Assembly (NCBI RefSeq): GCF_900105075.1
Contig: NZ_FNSK01000001.1
Location: 310,001-374,000 of the forward strand
Length of the DNA: 64,000 bases
Reading direction: 5' to 3'
DNA from: Rhodobacter sp. 24-YEA-8
GTDB taxonomy: Bacteria; Pseudomonadota; Alphaproteobacteria; Rhodobacterales; Rhodobacteraceae
Position numbers and translations under genes: made by a program. Of this stretch, positions 42,730 to 51,511 are shown one piece after another. Under the pieces are notes generated by a model that saw nothing but the letters and a program-made list of their open reading frames with translations, was not told the DNA's origin and did not search any database. Each line of letters starts with the position of its first letter. Position 1 is the first letter of the stretch.

Positions 42730-43866
42730 TCAGTTGCCGGCGGCGGAGTTGATGCTCGCCGCGGCTCCGGCAGATCCCGTCAGCACAGAAAGCGATTTCT
42801 GCCACTGAACATAGGGCGCCTCGGTCACATAGACGGTGTCGCCATCGCGGACGAGGAAGTCACGCGCCTCGAACATGCCGGTCGGCGCGGTCAGGTCGAG
42901 CACATAGACCACCCGCTGATCGCCCCTGAGATCGCTGCGGCCGAGCACGGCATTGGCGATGGCTTCGGGCTCGTTGCGGAAGACGAAGACGCCGGTCGGA
43001 TCGGCGGCCATGGTCTGCAGCCCGCCCACTGTGGCCAGGGCCTCGATGGCCGAGAGACTTTCGCTCTCGAATGGGACCACGGTTTGCGTGCCGGTGGCGC
43101 CAAGGGCGGTAAACTTGCGTTCATCTTCTTCGATCACGATCCGGTCGCCGGGACGCAGCGCGATATCCATTTTCGGATTGGCCCAGAGATCTTTCAGCCA
43201 GATCTTGCCGGTCTGACCGCCACGGGTCACGCGCACAAGCGCAGTTGAGGGGTCGATCACGACGCCGCCGGCACGGGCCAGCATGGAGGCCAGCGTGCGG
43301 GTTGGCTGTTCGATCGGGAAGACACCCGGGGTAGAGACCGAGCCGTTGATCGTCACGGTCGAGCCGTCACCGGCCACGCGCGCCACCTGGACCTGCGGAT
43401 CCGGCGTTTGCGCATCAAGCTTGCGGGTGATGGCCGAGCGCACGGCCTCGACCGAAGTTCCGGCGGCTTTGATCCGGCCGGCATAGGGGATGAAGACAAA
43501 GCCCTGTCCGTCGACCTGGACTTCGGTCAGCTGCGAGACGCGCTGGCCGGTATTGCCCAGAAGCGGGTCGTCGCGGACGTTTTCAAACACGGTGATCGAC
43601 AGGAGGTCGCCATTCGAGATCGTGTCAGATCCCATCTTGCCGGCCTTCTGGAAGCTGTCTGAAAACCCGAAAGAGGGCAGCACGGCGGTGGCGCGCGTGA
43701 CCCTTGGATTGACGCTGACGATAAAGGCATCGCCCTCTTTCAGGACCGAGCCTGCAAAGATCTCTTTCTTGTTCGGTCCCGACCGCGGCAGGCCGCAACT
43801 CGCGGTCGCGGCGACAATGGCGATCAAGGCCAGGGCTTTCGCCCCCCTCGTGGTATGTCCGATCAC
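42730..43866 (-). CDS. Polysaccharide export outer-membrane lipoprotein (OPX family)
   Basis: A 378-residue protein with a lipoprotein signal (ALIAIVAATASC, lipobox TASC). It contains the polysaccharide export domain (SNGDLLSITVFENVRDDP) followed by two SLBB-type beta-grasp segments (VTINGSVSTPGVFPIEQP and VYVLDLTAPTGMFEARDF). OPX proteins form the periplasmic/outer-membrane outlet for capsule. It sits between kpsS and kpsC. No matching co-polymerase (KpsE) or ABC pair (KpsMT) is encoded in the window. Confidence 0.9.
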   Translation of the reverse strand: MIGHTTRGAKALALIAIVAATASCGLPRSGPNKKEIFAGSVLKEGDAFIVSVNPRVTRATAVLPSFGFSDSFQKAGKMGSDTISNGDLLSITVFENVRDDPLLGNTGQRVSQLTEVQVDGQGFVFIPYAGRIKAAGTSVEAVRSAITRKLDAQTPDPQVQVARVAGDGSTVTINGSVSTPGVFPIEQPTRTLASMLARAGGVVIDPSTALVRVTRGGQTGKIWLKDLWANPKMDIALRPGDRIVIEEDERKFTALGATGTQTVVPFESESLSAIEALATVGGLQTMAADPTGVFVFRNEPEAIANAVLGRSDLRGDQRVVYVLDLTAPTGMFEARDFLVRDGDTVYVTEAPYVQWQKSLSVLTGSAGAAASINSAAGN

Positions 43867-43956
43867 TGCTCGGGCTCCTTTAGCGGATTTGCCTCAAGTT
43901 TTGACCGCAACAATACGGAATATCACGGAAATTGAAAGTCTTTGGTTTTCGGAAAT

Positions 43957-45249
43957 TCAGGTCACCAGCCGCAACTGTTGCCTTGGTGCCGCGTTTCCGC
44001 TGGTCAAAGCGTCGTAAGGATCCTGCCCGGAAAGCAGCATATCCACAACTTGTCGTAGTAATTCACGCCGCCCACGCGAGGAGTAGAAGCCACCGGCGAC
44101 CTGACTGGTCTCAAGCAAATAATGCCGGTAATCGCGATAGGCGCGGGTATCGGGGCGTTTTCCTTCGGCGAAAAACTGCGCGGCAGGCTGTGACGAGACA
44201 AATTCCGGCTTGGAATAGACCGCGCGACCAAAGGTGCGCAGCGGCAATCCGCGCCAGAGCGCCTGTTGCCCGGCGGTCGAATTCACCGTCACCGCAGACC
44301 GCGCATGGTTCAGCAAAGCGGCGAGTTTGCCGCCGCGCACGAAATGCACGCGTCTGGCCACACCAAATTGTTGCGCCAGCCGCCGGATGGTCGATTTTAC
44401 CGCGATACGCCCGTCTTCCAGCGGATGCGCCTTGAAGACGAGGTGGTGGTGTTTCGGCGCGCCTTCGGCAAAGCCCTGGATCACCACATCGAGAAACTCG
44501 CCCATGGTGGTGAAGGGCGAATGGTCGCGGAAGCTGGCATCATGTTCCAGCTGCAGGATCGCCAGATGATAGGGGAAACCGCCATAGCGGATGCGCCAGG
44601 TGGCAAGGCGGCGTTCCAGCGCGTGGAAGGGCAGGAGGCAGAGCCGTTTTACATAAAGCAGGAATTCCTGGCGCACGGTAAGGGCGCGATGCGGGCGGAA
44701 ATTGCGATAATCCCAGAACCCGGCCCAGACGAACCAGTGATAGAGCGCGCCCCAGAACATATGCTGGCGCATATCGCCCCACCGTGCCGGAGCATCGGGC
44801 AGATCGGTATCGGTGCGTGCGAGGGCGGCACGCATCTCATCGACGCTCGTATCCATCAGCCGGGAATTGCCGTTCGAGCCATTGCGCTCATAGGTCACCC
44901 AATAGGGGCGCAGATAGCCTTCCTCGAAGACATGTATGGTCACCCCCATCGCGCGCGCGACCGCGATCGCTTTGGCGTGATTGGGACGGGTGTCGCCATA
45001 AAGCACCAGATCGGTGATGCCCTTTTCCTCGATGATGGCGGCTACCCCTGCCGGCCAGTCTTCCGGGCGGCCGCGCCAGGGAATATAGCTCGCGCCATCA
45101 TGCCAGAGCGCGCGGTCGCCCCGGTTGAAACCGACGCGCCAGACCTTTGCCCCGGAATGGCTGAGCATCTTCCCCAGACGTGAGAAGAAGGGGCCATGGG
45201 GCCCCTGCAGCAACAGAAAATGTTTGGTCTCTTCCGGTTTCATACCCAC
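43957..45249 (-). CDS. kpsS: Capsule polysaccharide beta-Kdo transferase KpsS
   Basis: A 430-residue glycosyltransferase that starts the poly-beta-Kdo linker on phosphatidylglycerol in capsule assembly; KpsC extends it. Typical blocks are FLLLQGPHGPFFSRLGK, the HVFEEGYLRPYWVTYERNG loop, LVFKAHPLEDGR and VTVNSTAGQQALWRGLPL. The start MGMKPEETK is the first ATG. First gene of the run kpsS-OPX-kpsC, with 90 bp before the OPX gene that holds no obvious signal. Confidence 0.92.
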   Translation of the reverse strand: MGMKPEETKHFLLLQGPHGPFFSRLGKMLSHSGAKVWRVGFNRGDRALWHDGASYIPWRGRPEDWPAGVAAIIEEKGITDLVLYGDTRPNHAKAIAVARAMGVTIHVFEEGYLRPYWVTYERNGSNGNSRLMDTSVDEMRAALARTDTDLPDAPARWGDMRQHMFWGALYHWFVWAGFWDYRNFRPHRALTVRQEFLLYVKRLCLLPFHALERRLATWRIRYGGFPYHLAILQLEHDASFRDHSPFTTMGEFLDVVIQGFAEGAPKHHHLVFKAHPLEDGRIAVKSTIRRLAQQFGVARRVHFVRGGKLAALLNHARSAVTVNSTAGQQALWRGLPLRTFGRAVYSKPEFVSSQPAAQFFAEGKRPDTRAYRDYRHYLLETSQVAGGFYSSRGRRELLRQVVDMLLSGQDPYDALTSGNAAPRQQLRLVT

Positions 45250-45482
45250 CAGTCATCTGTGAACTGCGCCGCCGCTCCGGCCCGGATATCCGGTGTTGCC
45301 GCACTTGCCTATGGGGCAATTCTACCGGTGCTTGCGGCAGGATTAGGGCGCGGCCTGGGCCATGCCGCGGTCACGGTCGCAGCAATGGGCCGAAATCGCT
45401 GGTCGCAGTCGCGGGGCTTGCCAGCGGGAAGCCGGCGGGGATAGACCTGCAGTCAGGGTTTAAGCGGCAAAGAGGGATGGCG

Positions 45483-46079
45483 ATGTTCACCGGAATCGTG
45501 ACCGATATTGGCGAGATTATCGAGCTGGAGCAACGCGGTGATCTGCGTGCGAGAATCGCGACCGCCTATCCGGCTGCGGGAATCGACCTTGGCGCATCAA
45601 TCGCCTGCGAGGGCGTCTGCCTGACGGTGATCGAAAAGGGAACAGAACCGCGCAACTGGTTCGATGTCGAAATCAGCGCCGAGTCGGTGTCGAAGACCAA
45701 TCTCTCCGGCTGGCATCTGGGGAAACGGCTCAACCTGGAACGGGCGCTGAAAGTGGGCGATGAGCTTGGCGGGCATATCGTCTCCGGCCATGTCGACGGC
45801 GTGGCCGAGGTGGTTCGGATGACCCCGGAAGGCGACAGCCTGCGGGTGACCTTCCGCGCGCCGGAGGTGCTGGCGAAGTTCATCGCGCAGAAAGGCTCGG
45901 TTGCGCTGAACGGCACGTCGCTGACGGTGAACGAAGTCGAGGGGCGCGATTTCGGGGTCAATTTCATCCCCCATACGCGCAAGGTCACGACCTGGGGCCA
46001 GCTGGCCGAGGGCGATCTGGTCAATCTCGAGGTCGATACGATGGCGCGTTATGTTGCCCGGCTGGCAGAGTGGCGTTGA
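45483..46079 (+). CDS. ribE: Riboflavin synthase alpha chain
   Basis: A 198-residue enzyme that dismutates two 6,7-dimethyl-8-ribityllumazine molecules to riboflavin. It contains two tandem lumazine-binding repeats: MFTGIVTDIG with ACEGVCLTV, and HIVSGHVDGVAEV with ALNGTSLTVN. The start at 45483 is chosen because AGAGGG is at the ideal 6 nt from it; an ATG at 45477 directly abuts that site. No FMN riboswitch is seen in the 230-bp upstream spacer, so other control is likely. It stands alone and ends at a tandem hairpin element and a terminator. Confidence 0.94.
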   Translation: MFTGIVTDIGEIIELEQRGDLRARIATAYPAAGIDLGASIACEGVCLTVIEKGTEPRNWFDVEISAESVSKTNLSGWHLGKRLNLERALKVGDELGGHIVSGHVDGVAEVVRMTPEGDSLRVTFRAPEVLAKFIAQKGSVALNGTSLTVNEVEGRDFGVNFIPHTRKVTTWGQLAEGDLVNLEVDTMARYVARLAEWR

Positions 46080-46113
46080 AACGGGGCAGGGTGGCATAGC
46101 TTTCCGCCAGGCC

Positions 46114-46158
46114 CCGGTTTCTTTCCAGAAACCGGCCCGAAATCTGTACAGATTTCGG
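46114..46158. repeat. Tandem double-hairpin element, copy 2
   Basis: CCGGTTTCT/AGAAACCGG (46114-46135, loop TTCC) is followed directly by the perfect palindrome CCGAAATCTG/CAGATTTCGG (46137-46158). One hairpin shares its arm sequence with the element at 17026-17081; the other differs. It lies 34 bp past the ribE stop, ahead of a canonical terminator. Confidence 0.7.
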
Positions 46159-46185
46159 CGCCCGCGTGATTGAACCATGCGATTG

Positions 46186-46217
46186 AAAACGGCGGCCCCG
46201 GATGAGGCCGCCGTTTT
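46186..46217. terminator. Bidirectional rho-independent terminator between ribE and carD
   Basis: Perfect 12-bp stem AAAACGGCGGCC/GGCCGCCGTTTT with an 8-nt loop gives U-tracts on both strands, suited to stop both convergent genes. Confidence 0.93.
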
Positions 46218-46246
46218 GCATGTCTGCGTGATCTCAGTCCGAGAGG

Positions 46247-46756
46247 TCAGGCCGCGCGCGACACCAGGACTTCTTCGACTTTCTTCTGCGCGCCGGCCTC
46301 GTCAACGCCCGAAACGGCGGCGACTTCGCGGGTCAGACGCTCCAGCGCGGCTTCATAGAGCTGACGCTCGGAATAGCTTTGCTCGCGCTGATCATCGGTG
46401 CGGTGCAGATCGCGCACCACTTCGGCAATCGCCATCAGATCGCCCGAGTTGATCTTTTGTTCATATTCCTGCGCGCGGCGCGACCACATGGCGCGCTTCA
46501 CCCGGGCCTTGCCCTTCAGCGTTTCCAGTGCCCTGGTCACCACATCAGGGGCCGAGAGGGCGCGCATACCCACATCGGTCGCCTTATTGGTCGGAACCCG
46601 CAGGGTCATCTTGTCCTTTTCAAAGGTGATGACGAAGAGTTCCAGTTTGAAACCGGCAATCTCCTGCTCTTCGATAGAGATGATCTTGCCAACACCATGA
46701 GCAGGGTAGACAACGAACTCGTTGGGGCGGAAATCAGGCTTCTTCGACTTGGTCAT
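46247..46756 (-). CDS. carD: CarD family transcriptional regulator
   Basis: A 169-residue RNA polymerase-binding protein. The N-terminal RNA-polymerase-interaction Tudor-like domain shows FVVYPAHGVGKIISIEEQ and KMTLRVPTNKA; the C-terminal helical DNA-binding domain carries RAMWSRRAQEYEQKI and SERQLYEAALERL. CarD stabilises open promoter complexes at many alphaproteobacterial promoters. It is last in the co-directional run helicase-S4-fdxA-carD, though the 330-bp spacer before it probably has its own promoter. Confidence 0.93.
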   Translation of the reverse strand: MTKSKKPDFRPNEFVVYPAHGVGKIISIEEQEIAGFKLELFVITFEKDKMTLRVPTNKATDVGMRALSAPDVVTRALETLKGKARVKRAMWSRRAQEYEQKINSGDLMAIAEVVRDLHRTDDQREQSYSERQLYEAALERLTREVAAVSGVDEAGAQKKVEEVLVSRAA

Positions 46757-47090
46757 TCAGACACTTCCTCGGTCAGATACAGGTTTTCCGCGCGCACAGC
46801 CGTTCATAGGGACGAACAAGACCCTTCCCAGGCAGCGCCCGGTGTCGGGGGCCTGTGGTGAAGGGCACTATTGTCACAAGAATAGCTGTCTCAGGCGAGC
46901 AGTCCTGAGGCAGAATCAGGCATCCATGCTGGTTTATGAAAAAACCATAACACAGAATCACCACGATTCCAACCGTCGTGAGCGGACACGCCTGTGCCAC
47001 ATGTCGCGAGAAGGGCAGGACTTACCCGAATTTCACGCTATTGGGATATGATGTGAGGGTGTGGGATGAGGCGCGGGTTAACCCGGCCTC
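46757..47090. other. 334-bp spacer upstream of carD
   Basis: No gene is seen between the fdxA stop and the carD start. The spacer is more A/T-rich than its neighbours in the part around 46925-46975, which fits a promoter for carD on the minus strand. I could not place boxes with confidence, and no known small RNA fold is visible. Confidence 0.45.
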
Positions 47091-47429
47091 TCAGCTGCCT
47101 TCGCCCGGTGCCGGATCGAAGTATTTCTCCAGCTTGCCGGCCTCGCCATCGCGCTCGGCATAGCCGGGCAACGGATCGCGCTTCTCGGTGATCACCGGCC
47201 AGATTTCGGCATATTTGCGGTTGAAGGCAACCCATTCCTCCATATCCGGTTCCGTATCGGGGCGGATCGCATCTGCCGGGCATTCCGGTTCGCAAACGCC
47301 GCAATCGATACATTCATCCGGATGGATGACCAGAGTGTTCACGCCCTCGTAGAAACAGTCCACCGGGCAGACTTCGACGCAATCGGTAAATTTGCAGGCG
47401 ATGCAATTGTCGGTGACGACATAGGTCAT
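47091..47429 (-). CDS. fdxA: Seven-iron ferredoxin FdxA
   Basis: A 112-residue ferredoxin with one [3Fe-4S] and one [4Fe-4S] cluster. By comparison with Azotobacter ferredoxin I, C9, C17 and C50 bind the 3Fe cluster and C21, C40, C43 and C46 the 4Fe cluster; C12 and C25 are extra. The C-terminal 50 residues form the usual extension. Electron partner unknown; the role may be redox sensing or Fe-S chemistry. The start MTYVVTDNC is the conserved one. It follows the S4 gene on the same strand by 51 nt. Confidence 0.94.
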   Translation of the reverse strand: MTYVVTDNCIACKFTDCVEVCPVDCFYEGVNTLVIHPDECIDCGVCEPECPADAIRPDTEPDMEEWVAFNRKYAEIWPVITEKRDPLPGYAERDGEAGKLEKYFDPAPGEGS

Positions 47430-47480
47430 GGGACGGTTCCGGAACACTCTCTGAGGCGTCAGTTAAGCCAGTGGGCCGGA

Positions 47481-47876
47481 TCATTCAAGGCGTTGAGGTG
47501 TCACGACAGGGGCATCGAGATCAAGAAAGAGCGCCTGTGCCTCTGAGGCCGGTCCGCGGCGAACACCCGTTCCCAATACACGGATCAGGCGGATATTTCT
47601 TCCCTGAGGGAAAGTCAGTACATCCCCGGGCCCGACCTCGCGCGACGGGCGCGAGACCGGGGTTCCGTTCACCCTTATATGGCCTTCTTCAACCACCAGC
47701 GCTGCCAGGGTCCTGGTTTTGAAGAATCGGGCCTGCCAGAGCCATTTGTCGAGCCGCAGTTTCGGCTTGCTTCCCGCTCTGATCCCGGAGGCCGGAACGG
47801 TCGAAGCCGGAGCGTTTCCGCCCCGGCCTTCTTTCGCTTTGCCGGCACCCGATCTGCCGCCGCCGGTTTTTGCCAA
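47481..47876 (-). CDS. S4-domain RNA-binding protein (Hsp15-like)
   Basis: A 131-residue protein. The N-terminal 38 residues are Gly/Lys/Ala-rich and basic; the S4 domain follows (LRLDKWLWQARFFKTRTLAALVVEEG is its core in part, then HIRVNGTPVSRPSREVGPGDVLTF). This S4 form resembles Hsp15, which rescues stalled 50S subunits carrying peptidyl-tRNA. Function here is inferred. It starts 3 nt after the helicase stop, so the two are tightly linked. Confidence 0.88.
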   Translation of the reverse strand: MAKTGGGRSGAGKAKEGRGGNAPASTVPASGIRAGSKPKLRLDKWLWQARFFKTRTLAALVVEEGHIRVNGTPVSRPSREVGPGDVLTFPQGRNIRLIRVLGTGVRRGPASEAQALFLDLDAPVVTPQRLE

Positions 47877-47879
47877 GGC

Positions 47880-50852
47880 TCAGACCTTGCCCTTCAATGC
47901 CAACAGCGCGGCGAAGGGGTTGTCGGGGTCGATCGGCTTGTCTTTGCGGGGCGGGCGGGCCTCGAAGGATTTGGCGCCTTCGTGACGTTGCGCCGGTTTG
48001 CCGTGCTTGCCGCCATGCTTGCCGCCACGAGTGTTGTCACGGCCGCCTTCACGATTGCCGAACTCCTTACGGGGGCCACGCTCACCGGATTTCTCACCGT
48101 CACGGCGCTCACCCTGGGGGCGGTCCCGACGTTCACCCTGGGGGCGGTCGCGGCGTTCGCCCTGCGGACGATCCCCTTGCGGGCGGTCCCCGCGCGGCGC
48201 ACCACGTTCAGGGCGCTGGAAGCGCGGCTTCGGCGCCCAGGTGAAGGTGTAGAAGACCTCCATCTCGGGGGGCGCGGCTTCGGCCGATGCCTCACCTTCT
48301 GCCCCGGCTTCCGCTTCGGGGGCAGGTTCCGGCTCAGGCGCGGGCGCCAGCAGCGAGACCTCTTCCGGGATCGGCTGGCCGGAGGCAATCGCGGCCTCCA
48401 GCGCGGCGGCCACCTCGGCTTCCGGCGCCACGGCAGGCGTTGCCGCCTTTACCCGCGGGCGCTCGCCCTTTTCGGCCTTATAGCCCAGGCCGCCCATCAG
48501 ATCCGAAAACTGCTCCAGCGTCATGCCGGTGATCGAGAGCATGTCCGGCACCGCTTCAAAACCTGCGCGGCTGTCTTTCTGGCGCAGGATATCGGCGAGG
48601 CGTTCCAGCATGTCGATGCGGATGGCGCGGGTTCCCGCCGGGCGGTAGCCCGAAAGCGCATAATGCTCTTTCGGCACTTCGGCGATGTTCGGAATGGTCA
48701 CGAGGCCCGGGGGCGGGCTTTCGGGGAATTCCGAGAGACCGTTCCACAAGGACCACAGAACCAGCCGCAGCCGGGTCGGCGCGGGTTTCAGCAAAGCCTG
48801 CTGGAAGATCGTATACTGGCCGAACCGGATGCCGTGCTTGCGCAAAGCACCACGGGCTTCCTGGTCAAGTTCCTTGACCTCGGTTGCGACCTGCTCGCGC
48901 GGGATGACGCCAAGCGCCTCGGTCAGGCGGAAGGCAAAGCCCCGCGCCAGCCCGGTCAGCGTCTCGTCACGGCCAAGCGCCAGCAACGGCTCATACAGGG
49001 CGGCCACCTTGCGGTCGATGAAATGCTGCAACCGGCGGCGGACCTTTTCGATCACGTCATCGCCGGCTTCCTCATCGACGAAAGCCTCGACTGAGGGCTT
49101 CAGCGGATCGGCACCCTTGACGAGCTTGCCCACCGCCGAGCTGCCCCACATCAGGCCACCCTGTTCGGTGAAATCCATCTCGGTATCGGGCGCGTTGTAG
49201 AAGCGGTCCGCGCGCAGGCTGAATTCAGGCCTCAGCGCCTGGATTGCGGCCTGACGGAGGGTTTTGCCCTCATCTGCCGATGCGCTTGCGTCCTGCTGGA
49301 AGCGGAACCCTTCGAGCTTGCCGGTGAACTGGCCCTCGATGGTCACTTCGCCTTTGTCATTCACCTCTGCCACGAGGTCCTCCTTCTGCTTCAACCGGCG
49401 AAGCAATACGCTTGTCCGCCGGTCGACAAATCGTTGCGTCAGCCGCTGGTGCAGCGCATCTGACAGGCGGTCTTCTACCGCGCGGGTCTCGCCCCGCCAA
49501 TGGGATTCGTCATCCACCCAGTTTTTGCGCTGCGCAACGTAGGTCCAGGTGCGGATATGTGCCAGGCGGCGCGAAATCTGGTCGATATCGCCATCGGTTT
49601 TGTCGATCCGGGCCACGGCTTTCGCCAGCCAGTCCGACGGGATGCGCCCGCCACCAATGCCGCGCCCGACAAGAAAGTCGAAGATCCGCGCCAGCAATGT
49701 GTGGTGATCGGTTTCCGAAATATTGCGGAAATCGGGGATGCGGCAGACATCCCAGAGAAGCATCACGCGTTTCGGATTGGTCAGCTTGTCGGCGACCTCT
49801 GGCATGGCGGAGAGCGCCTTCAGCGCCACGACATCATCTGCATCACGCGCGCGGCTCAGCCAGTCGTTGAAGGTTGGCTGCTCCAGCGAGCGGATCAGAT
49901 GGCTGGCGGATCCGAAATCGAGATCGGCATTGCGCCACATCAGTTTCTTGACCGGTGCAAACTTATGCGCCTCGATCTGGTCGATCAGTTCCGAGGAAAA
50001 CGGCCGCGCCTCGCCGGTGACGCCGAAAGTGCCATTCTCGGTATGGCGCCCGGCGCGGCCCGCGATCTGGGCGATCTCCTGCGGCAGAAGTGCCCGCATC
50101 CGCCGCCCGTCGAATTTCGAGGTCGATGCAAATGCCACATGTCTGATGTCGAGGTTAAGCCCCATGCCGATGGCATCGGTCGCAACCAGGTAATCGACAT
50201 CGCCATTTTGATAAAGTTCGACCTGGGCATTGCGGGTGCGGGGGGAAAGCGCCCCCATCACCACCGCGCAGCCGCCCTTCTGGCGGCGGATCAGTTCGGC
50301 AATCGCATATACATTTTCAACAGAAAAGCCGACGATTGCCGATCTTTCCGGCATCCGGCTTATCTTTTTCGAACCAGACCAGGTCAAAGTCGAGAAACGG
50401 TCGCGTTTGACGTAAGAGTGGTTCTGCACCAGCCCGGCAATCGCGCCGCGCATGGTGTCTGACCCCAGAAACAGCGTCTCATGCAGACCGCGCGCATGGA
50501 GCAGGCGGTTGGTGAAGACATGGCCGCGCTCGGGGTCGGAGGCCAGCTGGATCTCATCGATACAGACGAAATCGGCGCCGATCTCGAGCGGCATCGCCTC
50601 GGTCGTGGCGACCCAATACTGGGTGCGATCCGGGATGATCCGTTCTTCACCGGTGACCAGCGCGACCCGGCTGACGCCGGCTTTGGCCACGACGCGTTCA
50701 TAGACCTCGCGCGCCAGCAGTCGCAGCGGCAGGCCGATCACACCGGTCCGGTGTGTCAGCATCCGCTCGATCGCGTGGTGGGTCTTGCCGGTATTGGTCG
50801 GGCCGAGCAGCGCCGTCACGCGGCCACGCTCGTCTTTGCTACGGGCATCCAT
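47880..50852 (-). CDS. Suv3-like RNA helicase with a repetitive basic tail
   Basis: A 990-residue SF2 helicase. Walker A is LGPTNTGKTHH (residues 16-26), the DExx box is DEIQ (99-102) and motif VI is QIAGRAGR (about 258-265). The core resembles mitochondrial Suv3, an RNA helicase of degradosome-type complexes, and several hundred residues of conserved C-terminal extension follow. The last 150 residues are low-complexity: Ala/Glu/Pro-rich, then tandem DRPQGERR repeats and an Arg/Gly/Lys/His-rich end, a likely RNA-binding tail. First in the run helicase-S4-fdxA-carD. Confidence 0.88.
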   Translation of the reverse strand: MDARSKDERGRVTALLGPTNTGKTHHAIERMLTHRTGVIGLPLRLLAREVYERVVAKAGVSRVALVTGEERIIPDRTQYWVATTEAMPLEIGADFVCIDEIQLASDPERGHVFTNRLLHARGLHETLFLGSDTMRGAIAGLVQNHSYVKRDRFSTLTWSGSKKISRMPERSAIVGFSVENVYAIAELIRRQKGGCAVVMGALSPRTRNAQVELYQNGDVDYLVATDAIGMGLNLDIRHVAFASTSKFDGRRMRALLPQEIAQIAGRAGRHTENGTFGVTGEARPFSSELIDQIEAHKFAPVKKLMWRNADLDFGSASHLIRSLEQPTFNDWLSRARDADDVVALKALSAMPEVADKLTNPKRVMLLWDVCRIPDFRNISETDHHTLLARIFDFLVGRGIGGGRIPSDWLAKAVARIDKTDGDIDQISRRLAHIRTWTYVAQRKNWVDDESHWRGETRAVEDRLSDALHQRLTQRFVDRRTSVLLRRLKQKEDLVAEVNDKGEVTIEGQFTGKLEGFRFQQDASASADEGKTLRQAAIQALRPEFSLRADRFYNAPDTEMDFTEQGGLMWGSSAVGKLVKGADPLKPSVEAFVDEEAGDDVIEKVRRRLQHFIDRKVAALYEPLLALGRDETLTGLARGFAFRLTEALGVIPREQVATEVKELDQEARGALRKHGIRFGQYTIFQQALLKPAPTRLRLVLWSLWNGLSEFPESPPPGLVTIPNIAEVPKEHYALSGYRPAGTRAIRIDMLERLADILRQKDSRAGFEAVPDMLSITGMTLEQFSDLMGGLGYKAEKGERPRVKAATPAVAPEAEVAAALEAAIASGQPIPEEVSLLAPAPEPEPAPEAEAGAEGEASAEAAPPEMEVFYTFTWAPKPRFQRPERGAPRGDRPQGDRPQGERRDRPQGERRDRPQGERRDGEKSGERGPRKEFGNREGGRDNTRGGKHGGKHGKPAQRHEGAKSFEARPPRKDKPIDPDNPFAALLALKGKV
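48103..48190 (-). repeat. Tandem 24-bp coding repeat in the helicase tail
   Basis: About three and a half copies of a 24-bp unit encode DRPQGERR octapeptides, with the first copy shortened to DRPQG. The copies differ at a few synonymous and non-synonymous positions, the pattern expected for a slippage-prone tract under protein constraint. Confidence 0.8.
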
Positions 50853-50871
50853 CAGATCAGGTTTCCCGCAG

Positions 50872-51444
50872 TCAGAGGGCCTGGCCCTCGAGTTGTTTTT
50901 CCAGCCGGCCGATGGCGCCTTTCACCTCGGGGATATGCGGGTGAATGGCCGCAGCCGACCGATAGGCGGCAAGGGCGCGTTCCGGCATATTCGATTCCTC
51001 AAGGATGGTGCCAAGGATGGACCAGGCCACGAAATGGCGTGGCTCATGTTCCAACACCCAGCCGAGATCTGCAATGGCCGGTCCGATCTCGCCATCGGAA
51101 TAATAGGCCATCGCGCGGGTGGCGCGGGCCTCGATGAAATCGGGCGCGTGATCGACAGCCGCCGTCAGGTGTTCGATTGCGGCGGAGCTGTTGCCGGACT
51201 CCAGCGCTTGCGAGCCGCGACGCATCAGGATGTCGATGGTTGCCGATCCCGATTTGCCCGATTCGGTGAAGATCTCACCTTCGATCCTGAGGGCGGCGCC
51301 CTCATCGGCGTCCTTCAGCCGGTTATAGAGGTCGTCAAGCTTGTCTGCGTCCTGGGCAAAACCGCTTTGGGCCGCGAAAAGCGACAGGACCAGCGGAAAT
51401 ATTGCCGCAACGATATGATTGTGAAACCGGAACTGCGCTTTCAT
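50872..51444 (-). CDS. Secreted TPR protein
   Basis: A 190-residue protein with a signal peptide (hydrophobic FPLVLSLFAAQ, cleavage likely after GFAQ) and three or more TPR-like helical pairs (LMRRGSQALESGNSSAAIEHL, split here for length, and the SILGTILEESNMPERALAAY unit). Probably periplasmic. Its function is unknown. It ends 20 bp from the helicase start, on the same strand; it may share transcription with it. It is divergent from the SCP2 gene. Confidence 0.8.
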   Translation of the reverse strand: MKAQFRFHNHIVAAIFPLVLSLFAAQSGFAQDADKLDDLYNRLKDADEGAALRIEGEIFTESGKSGSATIDILMRRGSQALESGNSSAAIEHLTAAVDHAPDFIEARATRAMAYYSDGEIGPAIADLGWVLEHEPRHFVAWSILGTILEESNMPERALAAYRSAAAIHPHIPEVKGAIGRLEKQLEGQAL

Positions 51445-51511
51445 ATAGGGGATCGTAACCGATCGGTGGCGAAATGCCAGCGGTCTCCGGGTAACGAAAG
51501 GGAGACGTGAC

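Noticed and set aside
45250..45482. FMN riboswitch before ribE
   Set aside because: None of the conserved RFN-element blocks could be found in the 230-bp spacer.
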